Source of the DNA: Fen-1273 sp963748405
GTDB taxonomy: Bacteria; Bacteroidota; Ignavibacteria; UBA10030; UBA6906
Length of the DNA: 64,000 nucleotides
Direction: 5' to 3'
Assembly: GCA_963748405.1 (NCBI GenBank)
Contig: CAVVIT010000012.1
Location: 33,080-97,079 of the forward strand
The position numbers were made by a program, and so were the translations under genes. The notes beneath the pieces were generated by a model that was not told the origin of the DNA, ran no database searches, and worked only from the letters and a program-made list of their open reading frames with translations. This document shows positions 18,274 to 26,340 of this stretch, piece by piece. Position 1 is the first letter of the stretch. Every line of letters begins with the position of its first letter.

Positions 18274-18717
18274 TTATGCAGGAGTGTAGTGATGTTCCGT
18301 GAACCGGCGCCATCCTTTCTTCGTCTTTGCCTCGACTCCCCAGTGGAACCCCTTTTCGCCGTCCGGCCAGTACACCATGCGTGCGAGTCCCGCCGGCATC
18401 ACCGCTTCGAAGGCGATGGCTTCTTTGTGGATGTCGGTCCCGTCCGCAATCGTCCCTTCGGAGTGCTTGCCGTCGGATGTGAACGACCAGAAGGAAAGAG
18501 CGCCGTCCCGGATCCCGTACAGTGCGGTCTCTTCATAGACGCCCTTCCCGAATTCCCACCGGGCGGTAAGTTGGACATATTTTCCGCCGAGCGCGGGAGC
18601 AAACGTCCTCGTACAGTGGACCTTTCCCATCGGCGTCATGGCATCTGTCTTCCACGCTCCCATCAGGGGAGCGAGTACCCCGATCTTTCCGGCCCCTTTT
18701 TTCCATCTCTTCTTCAT
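18274..18717 (-). CDS. DUF1579-like/THAP4-like beta-barrel protein
   Basis: 147 residues. GGGAGAAGAG lies upstream of the ATG at 18717. The sequence LMGAWKTDAMTPMGKVHCTRTFAPALGGKYVQLTARWEFGKGVYEETALYGI fits a small lipocalin-like fold of the DUF1579 type (proteins measuring out as single-domain beta barrels). No signal peptide, so cytosolic. The ligand is unknown. It is followed at 1 nt by the secreted protein at 17787-18272. Confidence 0.65.
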   Translation of the reverse strand: MKKRWKKGAGKIGVLAPLMGAWKTDAMTPMGKVHCTRTFAPALGGKYVQLTARWEFGKGVYEETALYGIRDGALSFWSFTSDGKHSEGTIADGTDIHKEAIAFEAVMPAGLARMVYWPDGEKGFHWGVEAKTKKGWRRFTEHHYTPA

Positions 18718-18787
18718 CTCTTCTCCCGGGTGTGGTACGGGCGTGAGGATTTGGTGGTGCGTGGCGTAATGTCGGTATTGCGGGGGA

Positions 18788-19339
18788 TTACTTCAACAGT
18801 TCATACCGGATGGTCCCCGGCTCGGCGCCCGGGCCTGCAAGATGAAACCCCGACTTCTCGAGAACCGATCTGGAGGCGGCATTCCCGGCAGAGGTGTGCG
18901 CCAGGACCCGTTTGACCCGGGAATCGGCGAGGGCGTGGTCAACGAGGCCTTTGACCATTTCACGGGCAAGTCCCTTCCCCCGCCAGGCTTCCGACACGGA
19001 ATACCCGATCTCCACGTGGCCTTCTCCGTTCGGCGGTCCCAGGTACCCCCCTGTCCCGATCAGTGAACGCCTCCCCCCGGAGTGCGCAGGCATGATCGCA
19101 TACCAGACATACCACCCTGAGCCGGAATCGCCCGCGCTTTCCATTTTCTCGCGAAAGAACTCCTGCGCGTTCCTGTCGTACTCACCGGGAGGCCAGTCTG
19201 CAGGAACATCCGCGTCCAGCGCAAGGCCGAGCCTTCCGGGGGAGTCGATCTCGGCGCGGATGTCGTCCGCGGTCCCCGCTTCAAGCAACAACCGTCCCGC
19301 GTGCAATACGAGTCTCCGGACCGGCACCTGGGGATTCAA
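18788..19339 (-). CDS. GNAT-family N-acetyltransferase
   Basis: 183 residues beginning at a TTG (19339) that overlaps the TGA of the DUF3788 gene (TTGA). The acetyl-CoA site is seen in EIGYSVSEAWRGKGLAREMVKGLV followed by VKRVLAHTSAGNAASRSVLEKSGF, typical of RimJ/RimL-type GNAT enzymes acting on proteins or small molecules. The substrate is unknown. The TTG start and the 4-bp-type overlap point to translational coupling. Confidence 0.85.
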   Translation of the reverse strand: MNPQVPVRRLVLHAGRLLLEAGTADDIRAEIDSPGRLGLALDADVPADWPPGEYDRNAQEFFREKMESAGDSGSGWYVWYAIMPAHSGGRRSLIGTGGYLGPPNGEGHVEIGYSVSEAWRGKGLAREMVKGLVDHALADSRVKRVLAHTSAGNAASRSVLEKSGFHLAGPGAEPGTIRYELLK

Positions 19340-19752
19340 GAATGCACCTTGATCTCCACCAGCGCCATCGCCTGGCTGACGGCCGCCCGGCTTTTCACGT
19401 CGATTCTGAGCCCTCTTCCTTCCGCGTACCGGGTTGCCTCCCGCACTGCGCGCTTGATCGGAGCGGGAAGCGTGCTGTGCCCGATCGCATCCACGGCGCG
19501 GTCGCCGAAGACGAATCCGAGCGTGAAGTGCTTTTCCCGCGGGATCAGGAAGAACAGGTTCCTCTTCTTGAGGAGGAATTTAAGAACCCATCCCGACTTC
19601 TGGCCGTAGTATTTCCATTCTTCCCTCGCGTCTCCGTGCTCCTTGCGGACGCCGTCCCTGATCGCGGTCCAGTGTTTGAACGATGCCCCGAGTACGGCGG
19701 AAAAGGCACTGTCGTCAGGCGTGGAAGATTTGTCCGTCAGTATGCTCGCCAT
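19336..19752 (-). CDS. DUF3788 family protein
   Basis: 138 residues, cytosolic, without signal. Motifs EWKYYGQKSGWVLKFLLKKRNLFFLIPREKHFTLGFVFGDRAVDA match the DUF3788 group as I know it, which has no assigned function. It precedes the GNAT gene in an overlapping pair. Confidence 0.75.
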   Translation of the reverse strand: MASILTDKSSTPDDSAFSAVLGASFKHWTAIRDGVRKEHGDAREEWKYYGQKSGWVLKFLLKKRNLFFLIPREKHFTLGFVFGDRAVDAIGHSTLPAPIKRAVREATRYAEGRGLRIDVKSRAAVSQAMALVEIKVHS

Positions 19753-19799
19753 CGTCAGTACCCTGTCAGATGAAGAGTGCCGTGCGTATCGTGTTCCTT

Positions 19800-20387
19800 C
19801 TATCCTCCTGCGTTCTCGAGAACCTCGTCGGTGGTCATGATCGAAGCATATTCGCCGTCGAGATTTGCCAGCGACATCGCGTGGACCTCCCCGGCGGTCC
19901 GGGAGCAGCCGCTGAAATCCTTCCGTCCGAACGTGAATGTCCCGTCCGAAACGACGATTGTCCTGAACCCGAGGTCTCCTGCCATTCTCGCCGTGGACTC
20001 GACCGAATTGTTCGTGATGACCCCGGCGATCACCACGTCCCTGATTCCGTTGCCGCGGAGGAGGGATTCCAGCGGAGTGGCGACAAACGCGTTCCCGGTC
20101 TGCTTCGTGATGACCGGTTCCCCGGGAAGCGGGAGTGCAGCCTCTTTGAACTCGACCCCGGGTTGACCATCCCTGTACGTCGAATCGGGAAAACGCGATA
20201 CGTGCCTGACGTGAACGACGGGGCGTGATGTGCGCCGCCAGAAGGCCAGCAGCCGTCGGACGTTCTCTTCGGCATCAGGGTTGTTGCGCACTCCCCACGA
20301 GGGGTGATCGATTGCTTGTTGAAGATCGATGATGAGCAGGGCGGTATTCTGGCGAATCGACGTCAGGGTCGTCACAGGGTCAGTCAA
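19800..20387 (-). CDS. Isochorismatase-like hydrolase with Ser in place of the usual Cys
   Basis: 195 residues with the isochorismatase-like fold: LLIIDLQQAI (Asp21), ITKQTGNAF (Lys95) and AGVITNNSVESTARMAGDLGF. In cysteine hydrolases of this superfamily the residue after TN. is the catalytic Cys; here it is Ser128. Asp and Lys are present. Some members such as PhzD work without Cys, so it may be active on an isochorismate-like or other substrate. The start is a TTG with an AGGAGG only about 1 nt upstream, so the true start may be a few codons later (for example the GTG at residue 5). Cytosolic. Confidence 0.78.
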   Translation of the reverse strand: MTDPVTTLTSIRQNTALLIIDLQQAIDHPSWGVRNNPDAEENVRRLLAFWRRTSRPVVHVRHVSRFPDSTYRDGQPGVEFKEAALPLPGEPVITKQTGNAFVATPLESLLRGNGIRDVVIAGVITNNSVESTARMAGDLGFRTIVVSDGTFTFGRKDFSGCSRTAGEVHAMSLANLDGEYASIMTTDEVLENAGG

Positions 20388-20414
20388 ACCTCCTTTGTGT
20401 GTGTCGTGCCTGAC

Positions 20415-20750
20415 CTATCGGCGGGTCTTCTTCCTTCGCGCGCCCGTTCTCCCGGAGCCGGGCTGGCGGGTGCCTCCGGTCTTCCGTGCTGCTTTCTTCT
20501 GCAGGTTCTTCACCCCTGTCGGTTGGGGACGGAGATGACGGGGCTGGTAGACGCCAAGCCGCCCGCCGCCGGGGAGCGATACATGCGCGAGCAAGCCCCA
20601 CCCCTGGTCGAGAATGGTGCTGCAGGGGATGCCGAATATCAGCCAGCCTTCTCCGGCGTCGACATGTTTCAGGTTCAGTATGTCCCGGAAGAAAGCCCTG
20701 TCGGCATCCGGGTCAGTGCTGTAAATGATCGAATGAGCGCCGGTAATCAA
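20415..20750 (-). pseudogene. VOC (glyoxalase-like) protein with an internal deletion
   Basis: 111 residues, TTG start at 20750. The N-terminal half (AHSIIYSTDPDADRAFFRDILNLKHVDAGEGWLIFGIP) and the C-terminal QGWGLLAHVSLPGGGRLGVYQPRH are the two ends of a VOC domain. In the relatives I know, about 40 residues lie between them, including an acidic/histidine segment and the second beta-alpha unit; these are missing here without a frame shift. A Lys/Arg-rich tail follows. It is probably non-functional or a dramatically reduced domain. This is a judgement from memory of the family, so confidence in the deletion is moderate. Confidence 0.6.
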
Positions 20751-20790
20751 GTTGGCTCGCCTTTCATTTCCCTCGTTCGGACTACGTTGC

Positions 20791-21402
20791 TCATTTGCTT
20801 TCGTTCCTGTTCCACGCTAGCGCGGGGATCGGTTTCCCCGCCTTCGAGCAGGAGATGAGTATCCCCAGCCGCCTTTCCCGCGTTTTCTCTTGTTTTGCAC
20901 TCATTACCCAGTGTATGCTCGTCCGCCGGTACCAGGGGGCCTGCTTATGAAAGAACGCCCAGGCCTTTTTCTCCGCCCGAAAGGTCTTTCCAAGAGCCGG
21001 CGAAAACTTCTTTGGCCTGTTTTCGAACGAGTACACGCCTGTCTTCTTTTCGTCCCTGGCGCTGAACGCGGCGAGCCCCGGAGCCGTCATCCGTTCTTCC
21101 CTGATCAGCCGCTTCACATGCGCGACGTTGATCTTGCTCCAGATGCTCCCCCTGCGCCGGGGGGAAAACCGTATCGTGAAGCTGTCAGCGTCGTAGCTGC
21201 GGCGGACGCCGTCGATCCACCCGTAACAGAGCGCCTCGTCAAGCGCCTGCGCGTACGTCATGCCTTTGGCCGACGCGTGCTTCCGGTACAGACGGATAAG
21301 AAGTTCGTCGGTGCCTGCGTGGTGCTTTTCCAGCCATCCGCGAAATGCGGCGGGGCTTCTGAACTCTGCCGGATCCTGTGCTGCCATGTCCCGCGCGCTC
21401 AC
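20791..21402 (-). CDS. YdeI/OmpD-associated family protein
   Basis: 203 residues. The core AAFRGWLEKHHAGTDELLIRLYRK..GMTYAQALDEALCYGWIDGVRRSYDADSFTIRFSPRRRGSIWSKINVAHVKRLI is the YdeI-type pattern. The family has been linked to bacteriocin or peptide resistance in some enterics, but the role is not settled. The start is a GTG at 21402, with an in-frame ATG five codons later (21387) as an alternative. No signal peptide. Confidence 0.78.
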   Translation of the reverse strand: MSARDMAAQDPAEFRSPAAFRGWLEKHHAGTDELLIRLYRKHASAKGMTYAQALDEALCYGWIDGVRRSYDADSFTIRFSPRRRGSIWSKINVAHVKRLIREERMTAPGLAAFSARDEKKTGVYSFENRPKKFSPALGKTFRAEKKAWAFFHKQAPWYRRTSIHWVMSAKQEKTRERRLGILISCSKAGKPIPALAWNRNESK

Positions 21403-21465
21403 GTGGAGTCAGTTTACTCTATCGTATATCCCATATGGCGCCTCCTGTCCCGTATTCACGCGCCG

Positions 21466-22299
21466 CTATTTCGCAATCACGAGTCTCGCGGTCCTCGATA
21501 CCGCGCCAGCGCTCAATCGAACAAAATACGTTCCGCTCGAAACTCCCGAAGCGTCCCATGGAATACGGTGATCTCCGGCCGAATAATACCCCTCGACGAG
21601 GACCGTGACGAGCTGCCCGAGCGCATTATAGACGCGCACCGAGATGTTCTCACCGCGTGCAAGTGAGACACTGACAACCGTCTGGCCGTTGAAGGGGTTG
21701 GGATAGCCGGCGATCCTGTAGTCTGCAGCAGGCACGGGGTTCCCGCCGGATATGCCGGTCAGTGTTCCGTAGAGACGCGAGCCGACCATGGCCCACCTGA
21801 CAAACCAGGTGCCCTCTGCGGTCCAGTATCCCGTCACGCCGATGCTGTCCGTGACGTCGTAGCCGTATTCATCGTCGATAGCCTGCGGGAGAGGATTGAC
21901 GGCAAACGACCAGGTCCGGCGCGTTGCCCCGTACACACTTTGATTTTGTATGCTGACAAGAACTGTGTGATTGTCCCGGTTGACGGTATCTCCCACTGAC
22001 CGCGTGAAATCGAAGAGAATGTACTCCTTGTCGGCCGCGGGATTATACGCGTATACCGTGTCCCCCTGCATCCGTTCGAATTGTTCCCCGATGGCTATGC
22101 AGGCGGGTATCATCGAGTAATGACGCCCGTTCGGCATGAGCGTGTCCTGAAGAATTGTCTGCGTTACGTATCCCCCCTGGTTGACATATGACCATCCCCA
22201 GGAAGTTCCCGGTGCAATGGGATAGGCAGCGTGCTGTGCGAACAGACCCGCAGGCGTGATTGCCGCGAGCAATGCGGTGAGAATGATCCGTGATTTCAT
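21466..22299 (-). CDS. Secreted protein with T9SS type A sorting domain
   Basis: 277 residues. Strong GGAAGGAG upstream of the ATG. A signal peptide (MKSRIILTALLAAITPAGLFAQ) is followed by a beta-rich middle of no recognised family. Residues about 195-277 form a T9SS type A domain: GYPNPFNGQTVVSVSLARGENISVRVYNALGQLV, then GTYFVRLSAG. The domain directs export by T9SS and surface retention or release. Stands alone, with 36 bp to the DUF1697 gene upstream. Confidence 0.82.
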   Translation of the reverse strand: MKSRIILTALLAAITPAGLFAQHAAYPIAPGTSWGWSYVNQGGYVTQTILQDTLMPNGRHYSMIPACIAIGEQFERMQGDTVYAYNPAADKEYILFDFTRSVGDTVNRDNHTVLVSIQNQSVYGATRRTWSFAVNPLPQAIDDEYGYDVTDSIGVTGYWTAEGTWFVRWAMVGSRLYGTLTGISGGNPVPAADYRIAGYPNPFNGQTVVSVSLARGENISVRVYNALGQLVTVLVEGYYSAGDHRIPWDASGVSSGTYFVRLSAGAVSRTARLVIAK

Positions 22300-22335
22300 G
22301 AACGTTCACTCCTTCCGTTCTCCCCGACGGTCAGG

Positions 22336-22878
22336 TTACTCCGTGCACATGGCGGCGAGTTTGAGGACCGTGTTCCAGTTCCGGGCGGTCCCTCTGGTCC
22401 GGAGTTTGGAATCGACGAGGGTCATGGTGAGTTTGGATTTCCCGATCCCGTCAGGGTACGTGATGTAGGCCTCTCTCCCGTCAACCCGGAGGGTCTCGCG
22501 TCCCACGATGGCCCCCTGCAGCGCCTTCACCGCTTTTGCTTCCGGCGGATCCTTGAAGCACACGAGGACGAGATGGCTCGGATCGCGCCTGGCCGCGGCG
22601 GGGAAGGGGTTGCGCCCGACGATCGACTCCCACCCGGGGACGCTTCGCACGAAGAACGGTGTTTCAATCGAAAGCCGCTTCTTCGCCTCCTCTTCGAGGA
22701 GTTTCTCGATCTTTTCCCCCGACGAGATATTGCTGCGGAAGACGACATTGCCGCTCTGGAGGAGCGTCCGTGGCTCTTCAAATCCCAGACTGGTCAGCAT
22801 GTCGCGCAGATCCGCCATGGCGACCAGGTTGTGTCCCGCGATGTTTATTCCCCTCAGGAGTCCTATGAATGTCTTCAT
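22336..22878 (-). CDS. DUF1697 family protein
   Basis: The ATG at 22878 is preferred because it begins MKTFIGLLRGINIAGHNLVAM, the standard family start, with a GGAG upstream; the frame extends to 22947. 180 residues with LLQSGNVVF and ASIT-type tail VDGREAYITYPDGIGKSKLT. The family is widespread and of unknown function. Cytosolic. Confidence 0.82.
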   Translation of the reverse strand: MKTFIGLLRGINIAGHNLVAMADLRDMLTSLGFEEPRTLLQSGNVVFRSNISSGEKIEKLLEEEAKKRLSIETPFFVRSVPGWESIVGRNPFPAAARRDPSHLVLVCFKDPPEAKAVKALQGAIVGRETLRVDGREAYITYPDGIGKSKLTMTLVDSKLRTRGTARNWNTVLKLAAMCTE

Positions 22879-22909
22879 CAAGTCGCTCCGCAGTCGGGTA
22901 TCGGAACGA

Positions 22910-23410
22910 TCACGGAATGACCGTGAACTGAATGTCCCCGGGTGCATTGACTGCTGCTGACTGGAACGAAATTCTCATGACGGCCTGTGCCGCATAGGTC
23001 CCCGGGGGGAGGGTGACCTTCTGAATCCGTCCTGAATTGTTGGGCCCCCTCCACGTAAATGAAATTGAATCTCCGGCGCTCAGGGTTCGGATGGCGATCG
23101 CCTGCGGAAACATCATGCTGTCCGCCGACGTGGAGATCGTTCCCCCGGTGCCGGCGATCCGGAATATCACGCTCGGCGATGGTTGGTAGAACACCTCGTC
23201 CGAGGAAGACGCGTTCCGGATTGTACAGGTCATGTCGATCGACTGGCCCGTGTGGAATTGCGTTAAAGGAAGGCCGGTCGTGTCCTTGAGACTGAATATT
23301 GCGCTGACGCCGCCGAGATCTGCGGGCTCGGAAGCAACGGGATTATGCCTCTCGCACGAGAGGATAATCACCGGTATGACAGCTACGAAAAACAACCTGA
23401 TATTCTTCAT
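22910..23410 (-). CDS. Lipoprotein with BsuPI-like domain
   Basis: The ATG at 23410 with GGAGGAGG upstream starts a lipoprotein signal (MKNIRLFFVAVIPVIILSC, Cys19). The frame extends 9 codons further but that part is not needed. 166 residues. The region GQSIDMTCTIRNASSSDEVFY..SVIFRI looks like the BsuPI intracellular protease inhibitor-like immunoglobulin fold, often found in secreted proteins of unknown role. Probably surface or periplasm anchored. Confidence 0.7.
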   Translation of the reverse strand: MKNIRLFFVAVIPVIILSCERHNPVASEPADLGGVSAIFSLKDTTGLPLTQFHTGQSIDMTCTIRNASSSDEVFYQPSPSVIFRIAGTGGTISTSADSMMFPQAIAIRTLSAGDSISFTWRGPNNSGRIQKVTLPPGTYAAQAVMRISFQSAAVNAPGDIQFTVIP

Positions 23411-23467
23411 CTGGCCTCCTCCGGCACAGCCGCTCAATAACGACCGTACGTACGCCGCACCTGGCGA

Positions 23468-24460
23468 TTACCTGTCGATCCACTTCAGGCTTGCGGCAGG
23501 ATACCGGTCGCCCAGGACTTCGCTCTCAGGAACCGCGGCTTCAAGCTCTTTCATCTCCGCGGGAGTGAGCATGAGTGCCGCTGCGGCGGCATTTTCTTCC
23601 AGGTATTTCCTCTTCTTCGTCCCCGGAATGGGGACAACATCATTCCCCTTTGCGAGCACCCAGGCCAGGGCAAGCTGTCCGGGTTTCACACCCTTGCGTT
23701 CTGCGATTGACGTAATGCGCGTGACGAGAACCTGGTTCTTTTCGAAGTTATCCCCCGAGAGCCTTGGATAGCGCTCCGAGCGGAAATCCTTCGGTCCGAA
23801 GTCGCTCTTCTTTGTGATGGTTCCTGTAAGGAATCCCCTCCCCAGCGGGCTGTACGGGACGAACCCGATGCCCAGCTCCCGTATCGTCGGGAGGATCTCC
23901 TTCTCCACGTGACGCTCCCAGAGCGAGTATTCCGTCTGGAGTGCGGTGATCGGGTGGACCTTGTGTGCGCGCCTGATCGTGGCCGGGGAGGCCTCGGAGA
24001 GCCCGATGTACTTCACCTTTCCCGCCCTGACGAGTTCCGCCATCGCGCCGACGGTTTCCTCCACGGGAGTGCCGGGGTCGACCCTGTGCTGGTAGTACAG
24101 GTCGATGTAGTCGAGTCCCAGCCGTTTCAGCGAAGCGTCGCATGCCGACCGGACGTACTCCGGCCTTCCGCTTATCGCCCAGAACGCCGGGTCCTCCTTC
24201 TTTCTCACGTTGGCGAATTTCGTCGCGATGAAAAACTTGTCGCGCTTCGGGCGGACGGTCTTACCGACAAGCTCCTCGTTGTCGCCGATGCCGTAGGCGT
24301 CGGCCGTATCCAGGAAATTGATCCCCAGGTCAAGTGCCCGGAGAATCGTGGCCGCGGATTCAGCGTCGTTTCGCTCGCCGTAAAATTCACTCATCCCCAT
24401 GCATCCGAGCCCCATGCGGGACACGATTGCGCCCTGTGAACCAAGTTTGACCTTATCCAA
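23468..24460 (-). CDS. Aldo/keto reductase
   Basis: 330 residues, TTG start at 24460 with GGAGGAG immediately upstream. A canonical AKR: GLGCMGMSEFYG, DTADAYGIGDNEELVGK (Asp and Tyr of the catalytic tetrad), FIATKFANVRKKED (Lys), LDYIDLYYQHRVDP (His), and the NADPH-binding C-terminal PIPGTKKRKYLEENAAA. It should reduce aldehydes or ketones with NADPH in the cytosol. The substrate is unknown. The promoter region is shared with the divergent HTH gene. Confidence 0.93.
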   Translation of the reverse strand: MDKVKLGSQGAIVSRMGLGCMGMSEFYGERNDAESAATILRALDLGINFLDTADAYGIGDNEELVGKTVRPKRDKFFIATKFANVRKKEDPAFWAISGRPEYVRSACDASLKRLGLDYIDLYYQHRVDPGTPVEETVGAMAELVRAGKVKYIGLSEASPATIRRAHKVHPITALQTEYSLWERHVEKEILPTIRELGIGFVPYSPLGRGFLTGTITKKSDFGPKDFRSERYPRLSGDNFEKNQVLVTRITSIAERKGVKPGQLALAWVLAKGNDVVPIPGTKKRKYLEENAAAAALMLTPAEMKELEAAVPESEVLGDRYPAASLKWIDR

Positions 24461-24551
24461 TGCTCCTCCGGAATGTGTTGACGTTATGGAGTCCTCAAAA
24501 AATACCTCGTTTCCATCAAAGGTGCAAAAGCAACGTCGCTTAGTTTACGTG

Positions 24552-24580
24552 TTGACAATATGTCACATTTGACATATATA
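24552..24580 (+). promoter_or_regulatory. Consensus sigma70-type promoter with overlapping inverted repeats for the XRE regulator
   Basis: TTGACA (24552-24557), a 17-bp spacer and TATATA (24575-24580) form a near-perfect promoter. Two inverted repeats overlap it: TGACA-ATA-TGTCA at 24553-24565 and TGTCA-CATT-TGACA at 24561-24574. They are well placed for repression by the XRE protein itself. The predicted transcript start is about 24587. Confidence 0.8.
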
Positions 24581-24593
24581 GCATACTGGAGGA

Positions 24594-24908
24594 ATGATGA
24601 GAACCGCGAAGAAACAGCTACTCGAAGCCAAAGGGTGGAGAATTGGCTCAACTGCGGAATTCCTTAATCTCTCGGCGGAAGAAGCCGCGTATCTGGAATT
24701 GAAAATCGCCTTGAGCCGTATTCTTCAGCGCCGCCGCCGGGGTAAGAGGTTGACGCAGCTTCAACTGGCGAAGAGGTTAGGATCGAGTCAATCCCGGGTC
24801 GCGAAGATGGAATCCGGCGATCCGTCTGTTTCTATCGACCTGCTGGTCCGCTCCCTGCTCGTCCTCGGGGCGGGCAAGCATTTGCTTCTCCAATCCCTCA
24901 CGGGGTGA
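24594..24908 (+). CDS. XRE-family helix-turn-helix regulator (HigA-like, orphan)
   Basis: 104 residues, the only plus-strand gene in a long minus-strand block. GGAGGA at 24588-24593 precedes two tandem ATGs; the second at 24597 has the better spacing (3 nt). The promoter predicts a very short leader. The helix-turn-helix is TQLQLAKRLGSSQSRVAKMESGDPSVSIDLLVRSL, about residues 55-90. The N-terminal half (STAEFLNLSAEEAAYLELKIALSRIL) resembles HigA-like antitoxins. I see no HigB/RelE toxin next to it, so it is an orphan or has lost a partner. It probably autoregulates through the inverted repeats upstream. Confidence 0.85.
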   Translation: MMRTAKKQLLEAKGWRIGSTAEFLNLSAEEAAYLELKIALSRILQRRRRGKRLTQLQLAKRLGSSQSRVAKMESGDPSVSIDLLVRSLLVLGAGKHLLLQSLTG

Positions 24909-24919
24909 CCTTCACTCTT

Positions 24920-25531
24920 TTAGTGTTCGTACACCGTGACGAGCAGCGCGCTCTCGAAAATGTCCTGGGGGGAGACGACCGTCTCTTCGAGCGGCACCCC
25001 GTCAGGGTATCGCTCTTTCAGCTTCTTTTGCACCTCCGGTGAAGTGAGGTCAAAGCTCTTCAGCTTCCGCAGCACCCCTATGTCGGTTCCCAGCGCCCTG
25101 TCGAATACCTTCCAGACCAGCTCCGAGCAGTACAGCTTCTCGTCCGACCAGTTGAACGCCGAATCATATGGTTTCCCTTCGAACATCAGCGCGGTCGATT
25201 CGAGCTTTGCCAGGTTCCCTTTCGTCAAAAGGGAATCCGTGTTCCGGAGTCGTTTTACGACGACGTGCCGGTTTGTATCTCTTCCGACCCACGCGTCGAT
25301 GGCGGTAAACTTCACGGGTCCGATCGCCTCGTACACCATGAGAGTGCCGTTGTGCGACAGGATCATCCCCACGTGGCTGAACCGGGATTTTGTGGCGATC
25401 TGGATTGCTTTGCTCTGTCCCGAGGGGATTGTCTGAAAGACGATATCCCCCTCCCGCACGGGGAGGTCCCCGGCGTTACACGTTGACCCAAGGAACGCCA
25501 TGAATGCGATGACGCACGACGCGAATCTCAT
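24920..25531 (-). CDS. YiiX/YebB-like NlpC/P60-superfamily cysteine hydrolase
   Basis: 203 residues with a strong AGGAGG upstream of the ATG at 25531 and a signal peptide (MRFASCVIAFMAFLGSTCNA). The catalytic elements are His53 (RFSHVGMIL) and Cys135 (LYCSELVWKVF) in the circularly permuted order of the YiiX/YebB group. The domain starts with GDLPVREGDIVFQT. It should act in the periplasm on peptides or amide/ester bonds of envelope molecules; substrate unknown. It is 12 bp from the convergent HTH gene, with a 40 bp gap to the CPBP protease gene. Confidence 0.85.
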   Translation of the reverse strand: MRFASCVIAFMAFLGSTCNAGDLPVREGDIVFQTIPSGQSKAIQIATKSRFSHVGMILSHNGTLMVYEAIGPVKFTAIDAWVGRDTNRHVVVKRLRNTDSLLTKGNLAKLESTALMFEGKPYDSAFNWSDEKLYCSELVWKVFDRALGTDIGVLRKLKSFDLTSPEVQKKLKERYPDGVPLEETVVSPQDIFESALLVTVYEH

Positions 25532-25571
25532 GATACCTCCTTGACTGAAACCACTGTCAGGCTCCCGGCGG

Positions 25572-26339
25572 TCAATCCGCAGTGTTCGTGCCCGCGCGCT
25601 TAATCCCCGGTTGTGCCTTCAGGAGCGATATGGCATAGCTTCCGGCGATTCCGTTCACGATGTCAATCGTCACGTGCAGAATCTGGCCCGCGATGAGGCT
25701 TTTTGTGAGTAAGAGGACGCCTCCGAATACCAATCCCAGTATGCCGGTTTGAATCATCCCGGCTTTTCCCTGGTAGGCATGTCCACAGCCGAAGACGATT
25801 GCTCCGAGGACGAGGCCGATCCAGACGGACCCCGTTCCGGCCGCGATCAGGTTCTGCAGCCAGCCCCTGTAGAGAAGCTCCTCGCATACCCCGGCGGTGA
25901 ATGACACGATGACAAAGACGCCGATCTCGGACCTGTGTTCAGGGAGAAAGAGTCTCAGCCGCCCGATCCCGGATTCAAGCTTCTCAAGGGGGGTCCGTCG
26001 AATTTGCCGGATATTCACGAACGTCAGCAATCCGAGGACGACAACGAGCCCGACCGTGACGACGATCGTCAGCGTCGGATCGCCGATGGTTTCTCCCAGG
26101 TCGCTGATCGAGAGACCGTGGCGGCTTGCGAGGAGAAGCAGGACCGTGACGAATGCCCATTCAAAGAATATGATGTACGCGTAAATCCGGAGCTTTCCCG
26201 ATCCGGGGCTGTCTTTACCTGCGGCGTTAAGTCTCCGGAAGAGCATGTATCCCGCGACAGGAAAGAATGCCGCAAGAAACGCGGAAAATATCCACGTGTC
26301 GACAGATGACAGGATCAGGGCAAAGGGCTGAGGGTTCAT
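25572..26339 (-). CDS. CPBP-family intramembrane glutamic endopeptidase
   Basis: 255 residues with about seven hydrophobic segments. The CPBP/Abi catalytic motif is at CEELLYRGWLQNLIA (Glu153, Glu154, Arg158), followed by FGCGHAYQG (His) and LHVTIDIVNG (His and Asp). The family cleaves within membranes, mostly of unknown substrate; some process prenylated proteins or bacteriocins. It starts 1 nt after the stop of the preceding gene, so it is translationally coupled to the zinc-ribbon membrane protein. Confidence 0.88.
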   Translation of the reverse strand: MNPQPFALILSSVDTWIFSAFLAAFFPVAGYMLFRRLNAAGKDSPGSGKLRIYAYIIFFEWAFVTVLLLLASRHGLSISDLGETIGDPTLTIVVTVGLVVVLGLLTFVNIRQIRRTPLEKLESGIGRLRLFLPEHRSEIGVFVIVSFTAGVCEELLYRGWLQNLIAAGTGSVWIGLVLGAIVFGCGHAYQGKAGMIQTGILGLVFGGVLLLTKSLIAGQILHVTIDIVNGIAGSYAISLLKAQPGIKRAGTNTAD

Positions 26340-26340
26340 T

